A program made the translations under genes and the position numbers. This document shows, piece after piece, positions 19,502 to 30,151 of a DNA stretch of 35,236 nucleotides. Numbering within the stretch: the first letter of the stretch is position 1; each line of letters opens with the position of its first letter. Under the pieces are notes generated by a model, which did not search any database, had not been told where the DNA came from, and saw only the letters and a list, made by a program, of their open reading frames with translations. The stretch is from Gnetum montanum (taxonomy: Eukaryota; Streptophyta; Gnetopsida; Gnetales; Gnetaceae): positions 61,291 through 96,526 of the forward strand of contig MNCI01016193.1 in the NCBI GenBank assembly GCA_015680685.1, in the 5' to 3' direction.

Positions 19502-22500
19502 GGCGGGACCAAGGTCTAGGCTGATCGTTTTGGACCTTGGAGGGGCCTTGTGCCATGTGAGCAGACCTGTGGCCAACGCTCCTCCTCCCCCGATACGTGT
19601 GGGAGATCGAGCAGTTTGGTTCAGAGAAGGGGCACAAGACTTCTTGTAATTCCTTCTCAACCACTTTTGTATGATTGTTTGGTCCTCCTTAGAGGAGGAG
19701 GAGGCATCCAACATAATAGAAGCCATGCTCCCAGGGGCAAATCGGGGCATCCTGAGGTACCTTTTCGACTAGGCAATCGTGAGTCGGTAGGGAGGGGGAT
19801 CCAGCCAACACTCAACAAGGTTGAGGCGTTTAGCCTGGATCTAGGACATGCCAAAATACCAATGCTATCACCAGTACAACACATTGTTTCTCGCACGTCA
19901 CATGGTGACGTGCTTTCAGAACTCACAGGGGATTGTCTATTGTGCTGGCAGGTAAGTTTTGCATCTTTGCTCTACTTCGTTGTGTGACGTTGGCCATACC
20001 TAGCCAAATGCTAATAGTGTGTGTTTATCATTAGGTTCTACATTGATGATGATGGGGTTCACAACCAACCGGGTCTGCTGGCTACGATGCAGCTAGTCCT
20101 ACGGGAGTTTGCTTCTGCCAAGAACCTGTGGGCGGGCATGATTGGTCAATGCGGGGGAGAATAACATACCTACCTATGCACGTTCACCACTCTCTACAAT
20201 TAGTGTAGGGTGAAGGGTTGGCTGGATAAGGAGTGGAGAGAACCCTTCAAGCAAGTCACACTTGAAGCAATTCTGATGGTTGAACTCCCATTATTCCCAT
20301 TATCGTATAGACTTAGTGGGTCAAAAGGCAGGCGCCACATGCTCAAGTGTTTTCGTAATCTTTGCATTCTATGTAGTGTTATGCTAAGTGTGTTTTGTGA
20401 AAATTGTTGCAGGGGTGAAGAAGCCTCATGAGGTGATGGTGGTCATCGCCAAGAGGCAGGGGGTGAACATATACTTCAAATATGGTGAAGTAGCAGTGAA
20501 CCAGAGCTGGTTAGAACAAGGGGCTCCGGACTCCTTGCTCAAGAAAGTTCGAAGGGTAGGACTTATGGATTTGTTCATGGCTCCGAATCTGGGCATTTCT
20601 ACTATTGAGATGCTTTCCTTGGTCAACTCCTTCTCTGGGAAGGCAGGCCTTTTTCGTACGTATGTGTGGGGTGTGCAGGTGGTCATTGACATCAATGACC
20701 AGCTGTTTGTGGATTTGTTTGGCGTTCCTGCTGATGGCGCCCTTGTAGTGTCGAAGGGCAAGCAGGAGTTGACTCTTTAGAAGTAGCATATCGAGGAGTG
20801 GCTGAGGCTTGCCAAGGAGCGAAAAGGGTTCCCCATGGAAAAGTTTAAGGAAGGCCTTGCAATGGGGATCTACCTGGTCTTTCATGCCCGCGCATTCCCT
20901 CAATTGCTCACTGAAGGGAAGGTCCTGGGGCTTGAGCAGGCCTAGGTAATGCAGGAGGTCATGGAGGAAGGGGCCCGTTATAACTGGGCCGATTTCCTAT
21001 GTAGTGGTTTGCAAGCTGAGATTTTGGGACTCCGTGAACAAACAGAGTCCCACTCTAACATACACCATGCCTTCTACAGAGGCTATTTGAAGTGCTTCGT
21101 GGAGTTCCTAGTGGTCCAAGAGGATGGAGTCTGGTCTGAGCTAGATCGCGACCAGATTTCCAAGCCATGGATTCGATAGGTCCTCTGAACTATGCAAGCC
21201 CAGGATCCCCCAGAAATGGTTGGGGAGTCGTTGTCTGTAACGACTAAAGGTCTAGTAGTTTGTAGCGTTCATGGCCAGGACAACATAGGAGAGATCCCCC
21301 TTGTTCTAGCTGGTAGCGTAACACAGGGTGAACGTCTCATAGTTGAGACTATCCCTAAGGAGTTGTGAAGGAAGAGACCTCCCCCAGTCAGGGAAAACCC
21401 TCATGAAGAGGAGGGACAAAGATTGCGGCTCAAGCTACGGCGGACGCAACCCCCCATTGGTAAGCATTTTTTGTGGAATGCTTACTTAGCTATAGTTTGC
21501 TACACTATGTTGTGTTAGGCAATACATCGTAGCGTAGCATCTGTTTTGAGCTAGCTTGTTTCGGATTGACGCAAATATGTCCTTTTTTTGCTAGCAGAGG
21601 AAGAAGAAGACGAAGAAGAAGGCAATGAGGAAGTGTCGACCCTTAGGATGGGGGCAACAAGTAAAGATGCGGAGGCCCTAGCTTTGGAGGAAAGGGCCTC
21701 GGTTGGGAATAAAGGAGCTCCTGTCTCTAGGGCAAGAGCTCTTGTCATTAGGAAGCCTCTTCCTACCAACGAAGAGGTACCTCGCTTAAATAAAAAAGAC
21801 GCTGGTCTCCTGAAAGGAAAGGCACCAGCGCATGAGGAAGGGGCTCACATGGACTTGGCTGGGCCTTCCACTGAGGCTACCACGATCGTCTTGCATCAGC
21901 AAGAAGAAAGACCGCTGCCGGATGCTGGTGAGTTGGGCTCTACGTGTGCCTTATCATAGTCCACTTTGGCCATTGCTGACATGCTTAATCATGTAACAGG
22001 TGTTACTACTGATCCTGTGGGACCCCCTCCGACTCATGCGGAGTCATGGGCCGAGGTCCCTTACAAGTTTACGTTCATGCAGGGACTTGTCGATGACATG
22101 ATTAAAAGCCTTCAACAGGCGAACCCTCATGCGGGTAAGTAGCAGTATTAACTGTCCTTATGTCGCTACGTCAAAAATTTCGAGTTTGTTGATTATGCTA
22201 TGCTAACGTGATTACTACGCTTTGTACGTCGAATAGCCTCTCAGCTTAAGTGGGACCCAACACGACCTATGAAGGTTGGCACCGTGCCTACACTCTCATC
22301 TGACGTGACTAAGGTATCTCGTCGCACGTTTGATGAGGCTTATAAGTGTGTCTTGCACTCAGCACGCTCTCTGTGGAAGTGTAGGCACGCCAATGAGGAC
22401 CTGTGGAAATGGGTCCAAAGGGCTGAGGAGAGAGAGGCCAACCTGGCCGTCGAGGTGGAGAATCTTAGGTTGAGGAATGCTTTTCTTATAAACTGTAACC

Positions 22501-23288
22501 TTGACGTTGTCGGTTGGAAAAAGATTGTAGATGACTACGCTAGGTTTGAACTGTCTTCCATTAGAACGTCAAATCCACCCGCGAGATAGTCGAGCAGCAA
22601 ATGTAGATGGATTTGCTAGCCCAGAAGTGCCAAGACATGAAAGACATTAGTGCTAAGGTCTTCGAATGGGGGAAAACCCAAAGAGACCATAAACATATGT
22701 ACAAGTTGGAGAATGAGACCCATTGAAAACTGTATAAAGATGCTGTTGTGGAGGCATTCACGTATGAAGCATTCATGAATGCCATCGGCACTTCTGGGGC
22801 CTACGCTAAGTTTAAAGAGTAGGTGAAGGTCACGGAATCTCCTGACTTGAGGGTGAACCTTCCTATATGAGAGACTCCAACAGCCTCCCTTTCCTCGAAG
22901 CGTCTAATATGGACAACCGCGGAAAGGGAGAAAGCTACTGCTACGAATGCTGAACCCAGCGATGAGCGTTGGATGGACATTTCGATAGAGGAGATTTGGC
23001 GTCACCTCAGGCTTGGTCTAGACCAGATACCCCTTGAGACCGACACAGGCTCCTCTCAGGTTAGTCGCTTTAATGTGTAGATATTCATGCTATGTTATAG
23101 CTCGCGTTCATTTGTTTGTTGCCCTAGTTGATCACTTCATTCTTGCAATGCAGGCTCCAAACGAGGGTGCGAGACCCATGGAGGGAGGAAATGAAGAACC
23201 AGCAGGAGGCAACGTAGGAGCGGGTGATGCACGAGCAGATGAAGCGGAGGTAAACAGCAAAAGTGATGCAAATGGAGACAACCCATGA
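19502..23288 (+). pseudogene. Degenerate multi-exon gene antisense to gag-pol, in the protease-RT gap
   Basis: Exons inferred on the plus strand: about 19502-19951, 20035-about 20356, 20413-21459, 21598-22134, 22237-23059 and 23154-23288. Donors are GTAAGT (19952), GTAAGC (21460), GTAAGT (22135) and GTTAGT (23060); acceptors end TTAG (20034), GCAG (20412), GCAG (21597), ATAG (22236) and GCAG (23153). The last three introns keep codon phase across the junctions. The longest exon (about 350 codons) has KVRRVGLMDLFMAPNL and IDINDQLFVDLFGVPADG, a weak resemblance to plant mobile-domain or transposon-associated proteins. The next has a Glu-rich run (EEEEDEEEG), then comes a coiled-coil-like stretch (WVQRAEEREANLAVEVENL) and a Gly/Ala/Glu-rich tail. 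Stops (20778-20780, 20784-20786 and others, mostly TAG) and a shift near 22565 break it. Its start is not resolved. Confidence 0.6.
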
Positions 23289-23423
23289 CAGCATGGGATT
23301 TTTTTTTTGAAAATTTTTGCAAACATTGCCAATAGGTGAAAATTTTGAATGAAATGAAAAACTTCAGAAAGGAAACCGATTTTGTGTTAACTTGTGTACT
23401 ATATAAAGTTTTCATGCTTTCGT

Positions 23424-23585
23424 ATGCTAGATTTAGGCCATCTCATGCCATTGCTAGTTTTGGGCCATTTCGGGCTGTTAGCGTAGCATGCCAGAAGAGC
23501 GGCATGTTAATAAAGTGGAAAGCAACGATGCTAGTTTTAGGCCATTTTGGGCCAAAGCATAGCATGCCGAAGGGACGGCATGCTA
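23424..23585. repeat. Dyad-motif copies and two hairpins at the convergent 3' ends
   Basis: Three motif copies occur near 23425, 23449 and 23530 (GCTAGTTTTAGGCC...GGGCC). Between and after them are two hairpins. One is at 23560-23585 with perfect 10-bp arms TAGCATGCCG/CGGCATGCTA and loop AAGGGA. The other is a weaker copy at 23484-23509. They lie between the antisense gene's stop (23288) and the end of protease (23677). Confidence 0.8.
23509..23514 (+). promoter_or_regulatory. Possible poly(A) signal of the antisense gene
   Basis: AATAAA lies 221 bp after the antisense stop codon. Confidence 0.3.
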
Positions 23586-23676
23586 ACAGGGTGAAGAAGC
23601 AGCGAACGTACAAGGGATGGCAACCGGGCGGGAAGCAATAGGGTTGTTATGCTATGCGTAGTTGCTTCTTGACTCT

Positions 23677-24560
23677 TCATGGGTTGATCGGAACATAAGG
23701 CTGAGGTGATTCACCAGGGCCTTCGTTCACATCATTGTCCTTCGCTTGGAAGGACAACTCAACCCATGCATTTTCGATTTGAGGGTTGGCCCGCTGGGCC
23801 GATCTCTCCGTTGGATGATTAATGCGTGCATGAATAGGCACTTCCTCCTTAGAGGTTGTAACCTCTAAGCCCTGTTCCATGTCTACGTTGCTGATTGCTT
23901 GCATTGCCACTTCGTCACCGTGGATTACCACCTCCCTACCTGCATATGGTAAGTGGATTTCCTGGTGTATAGGTAAGGAAACAACCCTAAGTTGCGCTAA
24001 CCATGACCTTCCCAAGATCAGGTTAAAATCGGGCATCTCTTTGACCACGACGAACGTTGCGTCTGTGGGGAACTGGTCCCCTGATACGAAGTTAACGTGA
24101 ATTATGCCCTTCACTAGGACACGTGCCTCGTTGAACGACCTCAGACACGATGTCGTTGTTGGTTTGATTTGGTCGACCAATCTCAACTTGTCCACAATAA
24201 GGAAGGAAATGATGTTCGTGGAAGCCCCATCATCAACATGTACCCTTCGGATCCGATGTTGGCCGACCCGAATTGTGATAAAGAGAGGCACCGTAGTCAC
24301 CTGACCCCCTTCGGGATCTTCCCTAATGGCATCGTTACTAAAAGTTAATTGAGGTGTTGTGGACTCCGTGGGTACAGAGGGAAGTATTACTGAGTGGATC
24401 GCTTCCTCCTCCGCTGGCATGTTTTCGTCAATCGGAATCACCGTCAACATGCGGACTAGAGCCTCGCGGTGGGGTATAGATGTCATGATTATGTCGTACA
24501 AGCTCAATGTAGCATTTTTCTACTTTAGGGCTTGCCCGACCTAGGTGAGGGCATCCAAGA
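23677..24560 (-). pseudogene. Aspartic protease domain of the giant element
   Basis: An uninterrupted 276-residue frame runs from 24507 to 23677. It starts SLYDIIMTSIPHREALVRML, the usual entry to protease in Tat elements, and has HVDDGASTNII at the active site and NLILGRSWL as the conserved C-terminal motif. Asp-Asp-Gly replaces the usual Asp-Thr/Ser/Gly-Gly. It shares the frame of the preceding gag part (25995-24682). The end is TGA at 23679-23677; RT does not follow for 5.4 kb. Confidence 0.88.
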
Positions 24561-27236
24561 AGTCTTGGTCGCCAGCATGTTTAACACTTTCCTCCTCTTC
24601 GATTCATCCTAAAAGATGAATCTCTCGAGGAGAGATGACCTTGGACCTAGGTTCAGATTCTTGTCGATAGGGTAATGCGGGCTACGTAATCGCGTCGACC
24701 TTCATCCTTAGTGATGAAGGTGCAAATGCAAGGGGCGAAGGCGTAGGCTTGGGGATACCTTTGACGGTACTTCCCTTTGACGTCTCGCCCATCAAGTGGG
24801 CTTCTCGCATTATGGGGTGAGGAGGTTGTTTAATGATGTTGCGCAGGATATGGGCTGTCGAAGAGGTTGGCCCCCTGATGATGAATGGAGCTAGAGGTGT
24901 TAACTGATGAGACCACGTGGCCTCACCAACAGGCGGTACGAAGGTAGATGCCCGTGGTGGGACTTTTAGGATGAAGGACGGCTGTGAGCTTGGGCCAACC
25001 ATTGGTGGTGTTGGTGCACTATGCCGAGGCACATGGATCACAAATGGCTAGCGGGTTGGCTTGGGATCATTGTCAATGCTGATGGCATTGATTACATAAT
25101 CGGCATTATTGGCGTTGAGGGGATCTGTGTAGACATACATAGATTAATTTTTAGGGCGTACTGGGCTGCTTTCGTCCAGCATTAGCTTCCCTAGATCAAT
25201 AAATCTTTGGATGTCATCCTGCAATGACAAACAATAATCCGTGGTGTGACCACATAGTTAGTGGTAGTCACAGAACCTGTTTAACCTGAAACCCGTAGGA
25301 ACTGGAAGCTCATTGGGCAAGGCCAAAGAGGGATTCCTAAGGAGCTCGTAGTAGTGTTGATGTCTTGCATTTTCTTCTTCCAACATATGCTTATGTTGGA
25401 TGTATCCCGCTGCCAACAGTTGCTTCAGAAGTTCTGAAGGTTTGAGATGTAGTGGGGTGTATTTCGAGCGATCTTTGCGCTCAAAGTTGGGTTTGGTGTA
25501 TGCAGATGTCTCGGGCGCAGGTGCTGTAGGTTACAGTGCTTGGCACGGTTTGGGCGTAGGGTTAGCTGCAGGTATGACTGGTTTCTTATTATTCTTGCTA
25601 CCGTTGCTGCTAGGTTTGGGCTTAGCCTCGGTTGCCACAGTGACCACTGTGGTTATTGGGGCCTTACCCTTGTCCTTTTTTGCAAAGGTGTTCTTATAAG
25701 TAATGTAGGCCGGGTCTCTGCTTACCTCGGCTGCGTCTTGTATGCTTTTAATCTAAGCGAAAGCCTGACTAAGAGAGCCTAGAGTGAGGTAATACAATTT
25801 GGACTTGATGAAGTCGTTTACTGCACCCTTAAAGACGGCTAACAAGTGAGTCTCCGCGATGGGCTCACAGATTTCATTTAGGGTCGTGCTCCAACATTGA
25901 ATGAATTTTTGGATTGGTTCTAGCGGGTCTTGTTTCACGCTCATTAGCTGATCTAGCGTGTTTTCTGGCTTCAAGTTGTACTTGAAGCGTGTCACAAACT
26001 AGGTCAAGAGTTCTTCCAAAGTTGAAATGGATGAACGTGGCAACGCGCGGTACCAATCTAGGGCTTTCCAGCTAGGGACATGGTGAAGATGTGAATGATC
26101 ATATGCGGCCATTGTTGCAATAGCAAAGACTTTGACCAGAAAGTGACGAGATGTGTGTTGGGATCTCCCTCCCCATCGTACTTCGTGAAGTGCAAGAGGG
26201 ACATCCCGGGTGGTAACGTCAAAGCAGGGATTGTAGGGTTGACAGGGTCATCCTGGTAAAAATCCATAACNGGTTGGGTCGTCGGATAGACTATTTGAGT
26301 CGCCAATGGGACGGACCATGGCCCTGTGCTAGGATTCATTGTTTACGGGGTTAGGTAGGTCTAGGGAGGAGCGTAGTGAGACATTTGCGACGGTTGTAGA
26401 ATAGACGAAGAAGCGAACGGGGTCCACCACGTGGATGGGCCTAGGCCTGTCATTATGGGTGGAATAGATGCGAGAGTAGGAATTGACATAGAAGCTATGT
26501 GCAGTTGCAAAGTAGGTACAGTATGAACATGCGATAGGGTAGTTATGATAGGCATATTACGTACTGCAGGAATATGCTGATGAACAATTTGCAGCGGCAT
26601 AGTTGCTATGAACGCAACTGAGGAATCAGGGCGATGATATGGCGGGAATGTGGCGTGGCTACCCATCCATGTTGCGGTTGTAGGTTGCTAAAGCGTTGGC
26701 GTGATGACAAAGGGAGCGGTGACATGTAGCAGGTTGGCCTAGAAGGACTGGGTAGGCAGGACAGAAATGGAGTTAGCTTGACCTCCTTCGTCAGATTGGG
26801 AATCGAGTTTCTCTTGTCCGTCCTGAAAGGCGTCGTCCTAGTTGGACGTGGTGTCCTGTTGCTCCCTAAGCCTGGTTAACTAGATTAGTTGATCTAGAAG
26901 CCTTTGGTATGCTTGTGTTAAAGGCAAAGAAACGCCGGGGGTAGGAATGAATTCCTTCCTGTTGCAGTAAGCGAACTCGAAGCTACGTTTTTCTTCGAGT
27001 TCGTGTAAATCCAAGGGCAGATTAGTCTGCACCTTTGCACACAAGAAACTGTAATGCTCATGTTGCTGGGCCAATCCCTCAGGTCCTCGATTTTGGATTC
27101 TGAGAGACCAATGTGCTTCTTGTGTCGGATTCAGCGGTTGTTCAGCACCAGTAGTGCCTTTAATCGCAACGGGAACTTCAATGTTGAAGGGGACTTCGAC
27201 GTTGAAGGCATTGGCAGAGGTAGTTGAAAAAGCCAT
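24561..27236 (-). pseudogene. Gag polyprotein of the giant element
   Basis: The start is ATG at 27236-27234 (MAFSTTSANAF). The frame continues to about 26080 with several stops, mostly TAG. It includes a Pro/Thr/Ile-rich linker (26666-26361) and the capsid entry FTKYDGEGDPNTHL near 26180. A one-base loss near 26078 shifts the frame. The rest (26070-24561) gives SWKALDWYRALP, the capsid helix region with SVKQDPLEPIQKF, a Lys-rich stretch and, near 25272-25234, a zinc-knuckle-like CDYH-x-LCGHTTDYC as in Tat gags. The codon after CDYH is TAA, likely from CAA. Conserved capsid features and order make the call secure. Confidence 0.85.
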
Positions 27237-27334
27237 TGTTAAGTAAGTAGTTATGCAAAAAGGAAATGCAAAAGCTATGCCAAAGAGTGCAATCGAACAA
27301 GAAAGTCAGAAAAAGTAGTAAAAAGAAGGTTTAC

Positions 27335-28040
27335 ATCTTGCCGGATTCCAGAGGAACCGTCGGGGCAACCGACCTGCACCACACAAGGCGCAAATAACCA
27401 CAATAGGGTGTCACGTTTTACGCCTGTGCGAGCTAGGATGCAGAGTGTGTGCAAAACTACTGTAAAAAAGGGAAGGTGAGTTAACTGGCTGTTGGAGGCT
27501 TTATGTCTCGTAGGATTCCCGAGGAACCGTCAAGGTGACCAATCTACACTGCACGACGTGTAAACAACCACAGATGGGTATCAAGTCTACGCTAATGCGT
27601 GTCGGGGTGTAGAAGGCTTACGCGACTACCGTAAGACGAGCAAGTTAACAAGAAGACTCTTCGTCTTGCAGGATCCCCTAAGGATTGCTGAAGCGACCGG
27701 TCTGTACCACACGAAATGGGGTACATAACGCATGCAAGACAACCATAAGACAGACAAGCTAACTAGTGACCAAGCAGGCTTTATGTCTTGCAGGATCCCA
27801 GAGGGACTGTCGAAGTGACCTGTTTATACCACGCGAGATGGGGTGCAGAACGCATGCAAGAAAATCGTAAAACGAGCTAGTTAACCGGCGATCGGAGGCC
27901 TTGTGTTCTGTAGGGCTCTCGAGGAACCGTCGAGGCTACCGATCTGCACTGCACAAAGCGCAAACAACCACAAGAAGGTGTCGCATTTATGCTCATGTGT
28001 ATCAAGGTGCATAAGGCTCACAGAACTACCGTGACATGCA
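27335..28040. repeat. Five-copy tandem repeat in the 5' leader
   Basis: A unit with GTCTTGCAGGATCCC followed by GAGGAACCGTCGAGG and a CTGCACCGCAC-like segment is anchored at 27351, 27521, about 27681, 27801 and 27921. The spacing falls from 170 to 120 bp through internal deletions. It occupies the leader between the primer-binding region and gag. Confidence 0.85.
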
Positions 28041-28059
28041 GAAAAGGCACCAAAGAGCC

Positions 28060-28080
28060 CTCCTTCTAGCGCTAGAAAAC
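28060..28080 (-). other. Expected primer-binding position, tRNA not identified
   Basis: Directly inside the 5' LTR the minus strand reads GTTTTCTAGCGCTAGAAGG rather than a TGG start. It contains a perfect 14-bp palindrome, TTCTAGCGCTAGAA (28064-28077). I could not match it to a tRNA 3' end with confidence. Confidence 0.35.
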
Positions 28081-28235
28081 TGTAGCGATTGAAAACGTCG
28101 GCGATTGGAAAACACCGAGGGGTCGGCGGGTGCGACAGTTTTGACCCCGTACCCACGGGAGGGCCATGTTGGGTGTGTGCAGACATGGGGTGCCCTGAAC
28201 AGTCTGGTTGATCAGACAGGGACTTACATCGGCGT

Positions 28236-28244
28236 CTATATAGC
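28236..28244 (-). promoter_or_regulatory. TATA box in the 5' LTR
   Basis: CTATATAG at the same LTR position as 11846-11854, surrounded by conserved sequence. It would drive the gag-pol transcript starting near 28205-28215. Confidence 0.55.
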
Positions 28245-29128
28245 CTTTTGCAACGTAAATAATGCGAAATGCGAGATAATGCTTGAGAGTAAATAAAGCA
28301 TAAGGGAAACAATGTAAAATGTGACAATAATGCGAAGTAATGCTTGAAAGTGGATAAAACAGAAAAAATAATGCAAAACGAGATAACAAGCAAGGAATAA
28401 AGTAAAGTGTAGCTAGAAACATGCACCGCTCCGAAGTTACAAACTTGCTCTGTCAAGGTAGATACAATCGGTTGCATAGCGTGACGGAGTGCAGAAATCC
28501 TGAGAGTAACCAGGATGTGTCGAGCAAAAGGGCTATGCACTTGGACGCGGACTTAGGTACAAACAATGCGGGATTCTACCAAGGTGGTAGAATGGAGACG
28601 GGATCCCACACTAGCTGAGAAAGACTCACTATTTGCAGTGTCAAACAGGTGACTTTGATGTTACAATGCTAGAGAGAGGAGAAGTCTCTGTTTTAAAATT
28701 CAAAAGTTCCCATCCCTTGAAGGCTGCCTGCTTCAAGAAAAATGCGAGCTTTTTAGGAATTGCCAATCTTGAAAAAATACGGACCCTTTGCATGCTATTT
28801 GCCAGGGTATTTATAGGATTGAGGGTCTGCGAAAGGGGCGGTTTGAATGCTACGTGCCTCGGGCCTTTGTTGTCTTGCTGGCGCCACTCGTGTCGTTTAT
28901 GATCGTTGGACCTACAAGACCGTTGTGATGCGAACCTGTCATGCAATAACTGTGATCCTACCATGCCGTAATTGTGCCATCAGCGTTTGGAGAAGTGTGC
29001 CAACGGTTCGATTAGGTGAAGTGCATTGATGTCGCACAACCACTCGCATGCCTAGCTATGCTTTGTACTATAGCATGCTTGGCGTAGCGTAACACCTTGT
29101 CGCGTGTTCTGCTACATGTTGCACACTT

Positions 29129-29148
29129 GCTACGCTACATAGCGTAGC
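29129..29148. repeat. Palindrome GCTACGCTA-CA-TAGCGTAGC
   Basis: Two 9-bp arms are exact reverse complements around a 2-bp centre, within U3 of the 5' LTR. The left LTR lacks the perfect form. Further exact 9-mers lie at 29414-29422, 29458-29466 and 29479-29487. Confidence 0.85.
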
Positions 29149-29748
29149 GACTGGCCTTAGTTGTGAAAACTTTGCCAATTTGCAAACTTTGCTTCTTGTG
29201 TTGCGGGACTCGCAATCCTGCTGATTCTGCCCTTTGAGCTGCCTTTTGTCTCTTCCGCAGGATTGCTACGCCTCGTTACGCTGTGTAGCTCAGCGTAGCA
29301 TAGTAGCAGACATGGTCCGCCGCTTCTTGACGGAAAGGGACATTGTTGCAGAACTTGAAAATTGGGCTAGGGGAGCGGGTAGTGAAGCCGTTGCCATGCT
29401 ACGCTGCGTGGCGTAGCGTAGCGTAGTACTTCGTTCCACCATCGTTTTCTGAAGCTTGCTACGCTACAAGGCGTAACATAGCGTAGCAGACTTTGTGACT
29501 TAGAAAACTTGCTGAACTTTTTTTTGCGCATCCAGAGTGCTGCTACCAACTCCGCGCACCGCTTCTGAACAAGCTGTCAGCCGGGTAGGCTACTTTGGTG
29601 GATAGGCGGGATGATGTAGAGCTTATCCATGCCCAAAGTGGCCAGCTTGAACTCAGAACGTTCTCCTTCTAAAGAACTGCTGTAGTGCTGCGTGAATTGC
29701 AATGCCTAGTGAAGCGAGAATGACCTTGCATTTTTTTGGGGTGTTTCA

Positions 29749-29753
29749 CTGAT
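29749..29753. repeat. Target-site duplication, right copy
   Basis: CTGAT directly follows the LTR. It pairs with TTGAT at 11686-11690. Confidence 0.55.
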
Positions 29754-30040
29754 AATGGTTTTTTGGTCTTTAGATATCCTGACAATAGCTTGTAGGTGAA
29801 AATCAAAAATTTTACTTCAACAATAACACAAAGGAAAAAATTAAAAATTTGATCTAAATAATCATATGTACATATTAAAGAAGAAAAGGAATGAAAAGTA
29901 GGGATTAGAATGAAAATAAGAAACTTGAAAAAATAATAAAATAACAAGTACAAGAATGAAGTGGAAAACATAGCACAAGAATTTAAAAAATTGTGAAAAA
30001 GGAATGGAAATAAAAAGAAATTAATGGATTAGTATAGTTT

Positions 30041-30151
30041 GTAATAAGGAAGGTAAAGTATAGTATGTAATAAGGAAGGTAAAGTATAGTGGAAAGTAAG
30101 GCATAGATTTGTCTTTCACACTATTTGAGGTGATTTGTCTTTCACACTACC
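30041..30151 (+). repeat. Two neighbouring 26-bp tandem duplications
   Basis: GTAATAAGGAAGGTAAAGTA repeats at 30041 and 30067. ATTTGTCTTTCACACTA repeats at 30107 and 30133. The sequences differ but the period is 26 bp in both. Confidence 0.85.

Larger units (their letters stand above)
11691..29748 (-). mobile_element. Giant Tat/Ogre-like Ty3/gypsy LTR retrotransposon, about 18.06 kb
   Basis: It is bounded by two long direct repeats (LTRs of 1658 and 1668 bp) and an imperfect 5-bp duplication. On the minus strand the order is 5' LTR (28081-29748), leader repeats, gag, protease, a 5.4-kb segment, RT, RNase H, a second archaeal-type RNase H, integrase, a repeat array, polypurine tract and 3' LTR (11691-13348). 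The order RT-RNaseH-integrase is Ty3/gypsy; the second RNase H is the mark of the Tat clade. Size and the protease-RT gap resemble Ogre elements, which are known for an intron there. Unusually, the gap carries a spliced gene on the opposite strand. Stops, frameshifts and lost catalytic residues show it is defective. Confidence 0.9.
28081..29748 (-). repeat. 5' LTR of the giant element
   Basis: It matches 11691-13348. Plus-strand termini are TGTAGCGATT and GTGTTTCA, so the LTR has intact TG...CA ends. It holds more and cleaner GCTACGCTA/TAGCGTAGC motifs than the other copy. Confidence 0.92.

Noticed and set aside
18590-23660. Nested DNA transposon (MULE or hAT) as carrier of the antisense gene
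   Set aside because: I saw no terminal inverted repeats or target duplication around the block; the flanking motifs are in direct orientation. It is not excluded and is kept as an alternative in the findings.
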